This document shows, one piece after another, positions 1 to 5,610 of a DNA stretch of 8,195 nt. Made by a program: the position numbers and the translations under genes. Each line of letters opens with the position of its first letter. Positions within the stretch are counted from its first letter, which is position 1. The notes under the pieces are model-generated. The model did not search any database. It was given only the letters and a program-made list of their open reading frames with translations, and was not told the origin of the DNA. This stretch comes from Archangium sp. (GTDB lineage: Bacteria; Myxococcota; Myxococcia; Myxococcales; Myxococcaceae): assembly GCA_016793525.1 (NCBI GenBank), contig JAEUJT010000063.1:1-8195 (forward strand), written 5' to 3'.

Positions 1-1055
1 AGGGCGTTGCTCGCCCCCCGGGCCCGCGGCCACCACGCGACCTGACGCCGCGACACGAGCAACATCACGCCGTCGGTGGTGACGACAAACGTCAGGCCGC
101 CCACCTCGTCTTCGGGGGTGGGCCAGATCTCGAGCTCACGCACCGCGTGCTCCGACGTGGGCTCGCGGAGCCACCGGCCCGAGGGCGAGCGCGCCAACCG
201 CTCAGGGAAGAAGACCTCTTCGGGGCGCGCGAAGGCCGAAAGCCACTCGGCCTTGAGCGGCCGCTCGAACTGCGAGCGGAACTCGGAGATGGCCTCGAGC
301 TTGTGCTGCGCGTCGATGGGCCGACGAGCTCGGGCCGCGTAGCCTCCCAACGGCGCCGGGAGCGGCGGGATCCCCGCGTCGAGCTGCATCGGAGCCTCAC
401 ACGCGCCCGGCCAGCAGGCGTCGGTGGCGTGAATGACGGCGCGAAACACGTCGAGCGGAGGCAGCTGCAACCGCTCGAGCGCCCGGCGGAAATACGCGTA
501 GGTCGCGGCGTGGTCGGGGTGCTGATCGATGCCGTGCGGCAGGTACACCTCGCGAGGCCGCAGCCGGCTCAGCAGCGCCGCCAGGTCTCCGGTGAGCGAC
601 TCGGCGAGGTACGCACCGGGCCGCCCCGTGCGCGCGGTATGCACGTCGACCGCCCCCGCCCCCCGCGTGGCCCAGGTACCGGTGGCCTTCACGCACCGGC
701 CGTCTGGAGCGCGGCGCTCCAGCGGTGGCAGCGGCTCGGTGCCCAAGGCGCTCAGGTACCCGTCGGGGTACCCGAGGAAGTGCACGTCGCGCTCCTCGAC
801 GCCGAGCCGCGCCAGCGCCGCCACCGTCTCGGTCTGTCGGAGCGCGCCGTCTCGCTCGCAGGTGAGGTCTCCATTGGTGACGACCACCACCGCCACCCGC
901 TGCCGCCGCGCCACCGCCTGCTGCAACACGCCCGCCGCGAGCAGCACCTCGTCGTCGGGGTGCGGCGCGATGACCAGCACCTGCACCCGCTCGTTCGACA
1001 CGGGCACCAGCCCCCGCCCGCACGCCGCACACATGACCAGGCAAAGCCAGCGCAC
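1..1055 (-). CDS. PIG-L/LmbE family deacetylase, 3' end cut by window edge
   Basis: Likely a zinc-dependent deacetylase of the PIG-L/LmbE family, which removes acetyl groups from N-acetylglucosamine-type substrates; the actual substrate cannot be told from sequence. Reading from the GTG at 1055, about 351 residues are visible with no stop before the edge. The N-terminal metal motif PHPDDE is at residues 31-36, a GYPDG motif at 95-99, and the second metal motif QHPDH at 178-182, all as expected for the family. Visible length already exceeds the usual 220-270 residues, so there is a C-terminal extension. The GTG start is chosen because it lies 3 bases after the FHA stop and has an AGGTG-type ribosome binding site at 1062-1066, 6 bases upstream. 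That start gives a short hydrophobic, cysteine-rich N-terminus (MRWLCLVMCAAC), possibly a signal or lipoprotein peptide, though the lipobox is poor. An ATG at 1034 is the alternative and would remove most of that segment. Family assignment is firm; the start and export are not. Confidence 0.88.
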   Translation of the reverse strand, partial: MRWLCLVMCAACGRGLVPVSNERVQVLVIAPHPDDEVLLAAGVLQQAVARRQRVAVVVVTNGDLTCERDGALRQTETVAALARLGVEERDVHFLGYPDGYLSALGTEPLPPLERRAPDGRCVKATGTWATRGAGAVDVHTARTGRPGAYLAESLTGDLAALLSRLRPREVYLPHGIDQHPDHAATYAYFRRALERLQLPPLDVFRAVIHATDACWPGACEAPMQLDAGIPPLPAPLGGYAARARRPIDAQHKLEAISEFRSQFERPLKAEWLSAFARPEEVFFPERLARSPSGRWLREPTSEHAVRELEIWPTPEDEVGGLTFVVTTDGVMLLVSRRQVAWWPRARGASNA

Positions 1056-1058
1056 GCG

Positions 1059-1559
1059 CTACACCTGCCGCATTCGCCGGTAGAGCGTCGGCGCCAGCAG
1101 GTAGAGGAAGTGCGCCTCTCCGAAGCCGAGCGCGTTGCCGTCTTCGAGCGTCCACGAGGACTTGATGCGCCGGCCCTCGACGAAGGTGCCGTTGGTGCTG
1201 CCCAACTCGCGCAACACGCCGTGCCCGCCGTCCCAGCGAATACGCGCGTGGCGCTTGGAGACGGTCGCGTCTTCGACCACCACGTCGCAGTCGGGCGCCC
1301 GGCCGATGATCAGCTCGCTCGAGCCGTCGGCCGACGGGGGCGGCAGCAACGCCACCTGCAGGTCTCCGAAGTCGATTGACGCGGGCGGCGGCCGCATCAC
1401 CAACATCGGCCGCGCCGAGGTGTGCACCACGCCCCGAGACGACTTGACCCGCACCTCGTGCGGCGGCCGCTGCATCAGCGCGAACGGGCCGATCTGCGCG
1501 GAGAACCCCTCCACGTCGAGCGTGCGGGCGAGTTGGGCCAGCTCACGGACACTCAACAT
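1059..1559 (-). CDS. FHA-domain phosphothreonine-binding protein
   Basis: A 166-residue soluble protein with a C-terminal forkhead-associated domain, the module that binds phosphothreonine on partner proteins. The domain spans about residues 65-155 and keeps the signature positions: G86-R87, S101, R103-H104 and S121-T122-N123-G124. R87, S101 and N123 sit where phosphopeptide-contacting residues fall in the family, so binding should be intact. Residues 1-60 are a helical/beta N-terminal segment (with LARTLDVEGF and IGPFALMQRPP) that I do not recognise as a named domain. There are no membrane segments. The ATG at 1559 is followed directly by TTG; the best ribosome-binding-like sequence is GAAGG (1572-1576 on this strand), 12 bases upstream, rather far. 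The gene heads a leftward pair with the PIG-L deacetylase and is transcribed away from the PilT/kinase operon. A role as reader of phosphorylation by the kinase at 5607-7715 is plausible from proximity only. Confidence 0.92.
   Translation of the reverse strand: MLSVRELAQLARTLDVEGFSAQIGPFALMQRPPHEVRVKSSRGVVHTSARPMLVMRPPPASIDFGDLQVALLPPPSADGSSELIIGRAPDCDVVVEDATVSKRHARIRWDGGHGVLRELGSTNGTFVEGRRIKSSWTLEDGNALGFGEAHFLYLLAPTLYRRMRQV
1062..1066 (-). promoter_or_regulatory. ribosome binding site for the PIG-L gene
   Basis: AGGTG inside the last codons of the FHA gene, 6 bases before the GTG at 1055. It supports the GTG start and translational coupling of the two genes. Confidence 0.5.
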
Positions 1560-1582
1560 GGCGATGCCCGACCTTCGTCACC

Positions 1583-1595
1583 CACACGCGGTGTG
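1583..1595. repeat. short inverted repeat, possible operator
   Basis: CACAC and GTGTG arms separated by GCG form a perfect 5+5 bp hyphenated palindrome. It touches the TTGACA hexamer of the leftward promoter candidate. A dimeric repressor or activator could bind here, but a palindrome this short also occurs by chance. Confidence 0.3.
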
Positions 1596-1599
1596 TCAA
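1594..1599 (-). promoter_or_regulatory. candidate -35 box for the FHA gene
   Basis: The minus strand reads TTGACA, a perfect housekeeping-sigma -35 hexamer, 34 bases before the FHA start codon. At 17-bp spacing the would-be -10 is GAAGGT (1571-1576), matching TATAAT only at the second and sixth positions. That stretch is also the only ribosome-binding-like sequence, so it cannot serve both roles. The assignment is therefore weak. Confidence 0.28.
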
Positions 1600-1657
1600 A
1601 TCGACGCTTGATTGAACTTCTCCGCCCCCGGGAGTGAGGGCATCATCTCGCTTCTCC

Positions 1658-1664
1658 GGGGGAG
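1658..1664 (+). promoter_or_regulatory. ribosome binding site fixing the HEAT-PilT start
   Basis: GGGGGAG lies 4 bases before the GTG at 1669. The open frame continues upstream to a TTG at 1612, but that codon has no such site, so GTG 1669 is preferred and the protein begins MTPLELVAKF. Confidence 0.65.
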
Positions 1665-1668
1665 TGCC

Positions 1669-4527
1669 GTGACGCCGCTCGAGCTCGTCGCCAAGTTCAA
1701 AGTCTCAACCTTCGACAACCCCTCCGAGGCCGAGGCGTTGGCCGCGGCCATCGACGGCGCAATCGACGCGCCGACGGTGATGAAGTGCGTCGAGTTCCTG
1801 CTGTCGAAGGCGTCGAGCGGTCAGCCGATGCCGCACAAGCGCCGCTGCCAAGCGCTCGACCGCCTCAGCGAGAACTGCTTCGACCAGGCGCTCTTCGTGC
1901 CCCTCGCGCGCGCCCTGAAGCCGGCCGACCCGGTGCTGCGCACCACGCTGTGCCGAATGTTGGTGCGCACCCGCGTGCAGAACCAGTTCGGCGAAGTCGC
2001 CGCGCACCTCAACACCCCCGACGCAGGCCTGCGCCAGATCGCCGCGGCGCTGCTGACCCAACTCGGAGGCAAGCCCGCCTTCGACCAGCTCGCCGAGGTG
2101 CTGAAAGACAAGCGCAACGCCGGCCGCAACGAGGCCATCGAGGCCCTGGTGCGGGTCGGTGGCCAGCACGCGCTGCCGGTCATTCAAATGGTGCTGGCGA
2201 ACGCCTCCACCTCCGAGCGCACGCTGGCGCTCAAGTGCCTCGGAGACTCGCCGTCGTTCGCCAAGAGCCCCGCCGACGCGATTCTGCTGCTGTCGGGCCT
2301 GCTGAACGACGCCAACGACGCCATCGCGGTGCAGGCGATTCAGACCTTCAACCGCATCTGCACCGAAGACAACTGGTTCGACCTGCTCGCGCCCATCGCC
2401 GAGACCGAACGCGTCGTCACGGTGAAGGCCGCGGTCGAGGGCCTGCAGCGCTTCCCCTCGCCGCGCTCCATGGGTGTGCTCGAGCGCAAGCTGCGCGCCG
2501 GCCCCAACGCGGTGCGCTTCGCGGTGCTGAACGTGCTCGAGGCCATCGGCACCGACGACATTCTCACGGTGATGGTCGAGGCCCTCGGCAGCCGCCATCT
2601 GGTGGTGCGCACCAAGGCCGGCGAGGCGCTGCAGCGGCTGAGCAAGGCACAGAAGCTCGACCTCATTCGCACCGTTGTCTGGCTGCTCAAGAGCCGCGAC
2701 CTGAACGTGCGCCGCATGGCGCTGGAGATCGCCAAGAGCATTCAAGACCCGAACAACCAGCTGTGGCCCAAGCTGATGCACCTGCTGCGCGACGAAGACT
2801 GGTGGGTGCGCGAGCGCGTCATCGACGTGTTGGTCGAGCTCGCTGGCACCAGCCTCACCCGCCACATCGCGCAATACCTGGGGGACCCGTCAGACGTGGT
2901 GCGCCGCTACGCGGTCAATGTGCTGGCGCGGCTGAAAGACCCGCAGAGCCTCGGGCTGTTGGTGCGCACCGCGCAGCAAGACACCGACTGGTGGGTGCGG
3001 GAAAAGGCCATCGAGACCATCGCCCTGCTCGGCGACGCCAAGGCCATTCCCCACCTCGAGCACCTGCTGCGGTCGGTCGACGAGCTGAAGGTGTCGCTCA
3101 TCACCGCGCTCAAAGACATGAAGTCGCGCGCGAGCGGCCCGCTGGTGGCTGAGTTCCTCCGCGACGAAGACCCCGAGGTGCGGCTGCTGGTGCTCGACAC
3201 CCTCGAGCTGCTCGGCGACCCGGCCATGGCCTCGGCGGTCTCGGTGGGGCTCGAAGACGTCTTGCCCAAGGTGCGCGACCGCGCCCGCCGCCTGCTCAGC
3301 TTGTGGAAGATGAGCGGCACCACCGAGGCGCCCAAGGTGCTCGACGGGCTGTCGCCGCTCGACCGCATGTTGGCGCAGGTGGCCCAGGCCCAAGGCGACG
3401 ACTTCATTCTCACCCCCGGCCGAATCCCCGCGATGAAGCGCATGGGCAAGATCGTGCCGGTGGCGAAGAAAGAGCTGACGCCCACCCAGACGCGCGATCT
3501 GCTGATGTCGCGGCTCACCTCGCTCCAGCACGAAGAGCTCAAGGCGCTGCGCGACATCGACTTCTCCTACGAGATTCCCGCGGCGGGCCTGCGCTTCCGC
3601 GTCAACGTCTTCGCCGAGCACCAGGGCCTCGCTGCGGTGTTCCGAATCGTGAAAGGCCGCATCCCCGACATCGCGTCGCTCAACCTGCCGAAGTCGATGT
3701 TGGGGCTGAGCGAGTTCCGCAACGGGCTGGTGCTGGTGGGCGGCCCGACCGGGTCTGGCAAATCGACCACACTCGCGGCGGTGATCAACTCCATCAACGA
3801 AAAAGAGGGCCGCCACATCATCTCGCTCGAGGACCCGATCGAGGCGATTCACCTCTCGAAGAAGAGCCTGGTGAACCAGCGCGAAATCGGCACCCACACC
3901 ATGTCGTACAGCGACGCGATGCGGTCGACGCTGCGCCAAGACCCCGACGTCATTCTGGTGGGCGAGCTCCGCGACCTGCCCACGATTCAGTTCGCGGTCA
4001 CCGCGGCCGAGACGGGCCACCTCGTGTTCGGCACCGTGCACACCGTGTCGGCCGACACCACCGTCGACCGGTTGATCAACGCGTTCCCTCCACAGCAGCA
4101 AGAGCAGGTGCGCAGCATGTTGGCGCAGAGCCTGCGGGCGGTGTGTTGCCAGTTCTTGCTCAAGGGGGCCGACGGCAAGAGCCGCCACCTCGCCACCGAG
4201 GTGATGTTCAACAACGACGCCATCGGCGCGCTCATTCGCAAGGGCAAGGCGTTTCAGCTGCCGTCGACCATCGCCTCGTCGCGCGAAGAGGGCATGCAGC
4301 TGATGGATCAAGACCTGATGCGGCTGATGAAGGAGCAGAAGATCTCCCCCGACGAGGCGTACCTCAAGGCCCGCAGCAAGAAGGAATTCGAGCCCTTCAT
4401 CGCCGGCGGTGAGAAGGCGGGGGCCGCGGGCAGCGTCACCGCGCCAGCGAAGCCCGGCTCGCCCGAGCGCGACGCCGAGTCGACCATGCGCATGCCGGCC
4501 AAGGCGCCAGCGAGGGTGGTGAACTGA
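1669..4527 (+). CDS. HEAT-repeat / PilT-type ATPase fusion protein
   Basis: A 952-residue cytoplasmic protein joining an alpha-solenoid to a motor ATPase of the type IV pilus retraction class. Residues from about 85 to 550 are tandem ~30-residue HEAT-type helical repeats; two clear units carry DWWVRE at 377-382 and 440-445. Residues ~562-885 form a PilT module: RFRVN at 642-646, Walker A GPTGSGKS with K698, Asp box EDPIE at 721-725, Walker B DPDVILVGE with E766, and His box with H784 and H791. A diverged AIRNLIRE-like segment, AIGALIRK, is at 851-858. The catalytic core looks intact, but the usual N-terminal ASDLH motif is degraded to GDDFI (576-580). The tail (~895-952) is Ala/Pro-rich, probably disordered, and ends near ESTMRMP (937-942 plus neighbours). 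Canonical PilT is about 340-370 residues, so roughly 560 residues are added. It is the first gene of the operon, with 3 bases before the next ATG. ATPase family is certain; a pilus role is inferred. Confidence 0.93.
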   Translation: MTPLELVAKFKVSTFDNPSEAEALAAAIDGAIDAPTVMKCVEFLLSKASSGQPMPHKRRCQALDRLSENCFDQALFVPLARALKPADPVLRTTLCRMLVRTRVQNQFGEVAAHLNTPDAGLRQIAAALLTQLGGKPAFDQLAEVLKDKRNAGRNEAIEALVRVGGQHALPVIQMVLANASTSERTLALKCLGDSPSFAKSPADAILLLSGLLNDANDAIAVQAIQTFNRICTEDNWFDLLAPIAETERVVTVKAAVEGLQRFPSPRSMGVLERKLRAGPNAVRFAVLNVLEAIGTDDILTVMVEALGSRHLVVRTKAGEALQRLSKAQKLDLIRTVVWLLKSRDLNVRRMALEIAKSIQDPNNQLWPKLMHLLRDEDWWVRERVIDVLVELAGTSLTRHIAQYLGDPSDVVRRYAVNVLARLKDPQSLGLLVRTAQQDTDWWVREKAIETIALLGDAKAIPHLEHLLRSVDELKVSLITALKDMKSRASGPLVAEFLRDEDPEVRLLVLDTLELLGDPAMASAVSVGLEDVLPKVRDRARRLLSLWKMSGTTEAPKVLDGLSPLDRMLAQVAQAQGDDFILTPGRIPAMKRMGKIVPVAKKELTPTQTRDLLMSRLTSLQHEELKALRDIDFSYEIPAAGLRFRVNVFAEHQGLAAVFRIVKGRIPDIASLNLPKSMLGLSEFRNGLVLVGGPTGSGKSTTLAAVINSINEKEGRHIISLEDPIEAIHLSKKSLVNQREIGTHTMSYSDAMRSTLRQDPDVILVGELRDLPTIQFAVTAAETGHLVFGTVHTVSADTTVDRLINAFPPQQQEQVRSMLAQSLRAVCCQFLLKGADGKSRHLATEVMFNNDAIGALIRKGKAFQLPSTIASSREEGMQLMDQDLMRLMKEQKISPDEAYLKARSKKEFEPFIAGGEKAGAAGSVTAPAKPGSPERDAESTMRMPAKAPARVVN

Positions 4528-4530
4528 GCC

Positions 4531-5610
4531 ATGGCGCGCATCGATTCGTTCTTGAGGCTGGTGGCGGAGCAGAAGGCGAGCGACCTGCACTTCCACGCCG
4601 GCAACCCGCCCATCATTCGCATGGACGGAGAGCTCACGCCCCTGCCCTTCCGCCCGCTCGGCCAGGCGGAGACGAAGCGGTTTTTGCTCGAGATCATGAC
4701 GCCGGAACAGCGCGTGGCCTTCGAGACCAAGCCCGAGCTCGACCTGCTCTACGAGCTGCCGGGGGTGGCGCGCTTTCGCACCAACATCTTGCAGCAGACC
4801 CACGGCATGGGCGCGGTGTTCCGCATCATTCCCAAGACGCTGCCCGACTTCGACGCCATGGGTCTCCCCGCGTCGGTGCGCCGCTTGACCCAACACCAGA
4901 ACGGGCTGGTCTTGGTGTGCGGGCCCACCGGCTCGGGCAAGACGACCACGCTCGCGGCGATGGTGGCCGAGATCAACCGCACCTCGCAGCGGCACATCAT
5001 CACCATCGAAGACCCCATCGAGTTCGTGCACCCCAGCATTCAGTGCATGGTGACGCAGCGGCAGGTGGGCGTGCACACCGAGACGTTCGCCTCGGCGCTC
5101 CGCTCGACCCTGCGCGAGTCGCCCGACGTGTTGGTGGTGGGTGAGATGCGCGACGCCGAGACCATCGGCCTGGCGCTCCAGGCGGCGGAGACCGGCGTGC
5201 TGGTGCTGGCGACGCTCCACACCAACTCCGCCAGCAAGGCCATCGACCGCATCATCGACGTGATGCCCGACGAGGCGCGCGAGCAAGCCCGCGGCACGTT
5301 GTCGGTGCTGCTCCGCGGCGTCATCGCCCAGCAGCTGTGCCGGCGCCTCAACGCCGACGGCCGGGTGGCGGCGGTCGAGGTGCTGCTGATGAACTACGCG
5401 GTGGCGCACATGATTCGCGATGGCAAGCTGCACCAGCTCGACGGCGCGCTCGAGACCGCCAGCAACGACGGCTCCGGCGCGCAGAGCCTCGACCACGCGC
5501 TCTTCAAGCTGGTGCGCGACGAGATCATCAGCCGCGAAGAGGCGCTCTCGGCCGCCAACATTCCGCCGCTGCTGGCGAAGCGCATCGACACCATTCCGCA
5601 AGAGCAATGA
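4531..5610 (+). CDS. PilT-like type IV pilus retraction ATPase
   Basis: A 359-residue stand-alone ATPase of the PilT/PilU family: cytoplasmic hexamers that power pilus disassembly in twitching motility. Length and domain order are normal. ASDLH is at residues 16-20, the RFRTN stretch before ~90, Walker A GPTGSGKT at 131-138 (K137), Asp box EDPIEFVH at 160-167, Walker B with GEMRD at 204-208 (E205) and the His box at 219-231. The first histidine of that box is replaced by V223, while H230 is kept. AVAHMIRD at 290-297 corresponds to the AIRNLIRE retraction motif with conservative changes. The ATG at 4531 follows the previous stop by 3 bases and has only a weak GAGGG/GGTGG ribosome binding site, suggesting translational coupling. 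The stop overlaps the kinase start. It is clearly a paralogue rather than a duplicate of the upstream fusion, since the two ATPase modules differ throughout. No pilin or PilB/PilC gene is nearby, so calling it the main pilT would be unsafe. Confidence 0.93.
   Translation: MARIDSFLRLVAEQKASDLHFHAGNPPIIRMDGELTPLPFRPLGQAETKRFLLEIMTPEQRVAFETKPELDLLYELPGVARFRTNILQQTHGMGAVFRIIPKTLPDFDAMGLPASVRRLTQHQNGLVLVCGPTGSGKTTTLAAMVAEINRTSQRHIITIEDPIEFVHPSIQCMVTQRQVGVHTETFASALRSTLRESPDVLVVGEMRDAETIGLALQAAETGVLVLATLHTNSASKAIDRIIDVMPDEAREQARGTLSVLLRGVIAQQLCRRLNADGRVAAVEVLLMNYAVAHMIRDGKLHQLDGALETASNDGSGAQSLDHALFKLVRDEIISREEALSAANIPPLLAKRIDTIPQEQ

Larger units (their letters stand above)
1560..1668. promoter_or_regulatory. 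divergent intergenic control region
   Basis: This is the only substantial non-coding stretch, lying between the start codons of the leftward FHA/PIG-L pair and the rightward HEAT-PilT/PilT/kinase operon. It must hold the promoters for both directions unless an internal one exists. It is locally less GC-rich around 1594-1620. Visible elements are a CACAC-GCG-GTGTG palindrome (1583-1595), a TTGACA hexamer facing left (1594-1599), two copies of GGGAGTG 30 bp apart (1630-1636 and 1660-1666) and a ribosome binding site (1658-1664). I could not find a convincing -10 box for the rightward promoter or a sigma-54 GG/GC pair. A shared arrangement would allow co-regulation of both transcripts. Confidence 0.6.

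Noticed and set aside
397..1155. 252-codon open frame on the minus strand overlapping PIG-L
   Set aside because: Different frame from the PIG-L motifs; Ala/Arg/Gly-rich, and it overlaps both recognised genes.
147..1379. 410-codon open frame on the plus strand
   Set aside because: Lies opposite both the PIG-L and FHA genes and crosses their boundary. Its product is low-complexity Arg/His/Gln with no recognisable domain.
1608..1640. Rightward promoter with -35 TTGATT or TTGAAC
   Set aside because: No acceptable -10 hexamer at 16-18 bp spacing from either; only GC-rich sequence follows.
1612..1668. Upstream TTG start extending the HEAT-PilT protein by 19 residues
   Set aside because: No ribosome binding site precedes the TTG, whereas GGGGGAG sits just before GTG 1669.
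1705..2874. 389-codon open frame on the minus strand
   Set aside because: Antisense to the HEAT repeats; a compositional shadow with no start signal or domain.
5337..5606. Upstream extension of the kinase reading frame
   Set aside because: The frame is open but lies entirely within the 3' part of the PilT gene. The ATG at 5607 forms a standard ATGA overlap and starts a sensible protein.
2890..5607. Very long (905-codon) open frame on the minus strand
   Set aside because: Antisense to the HEAT-PilT and PilT genes. The translation is His/Arg/Ala/Gln-rich low complexity with no domain, as expected for a shadow frame in GC-rich DNA.
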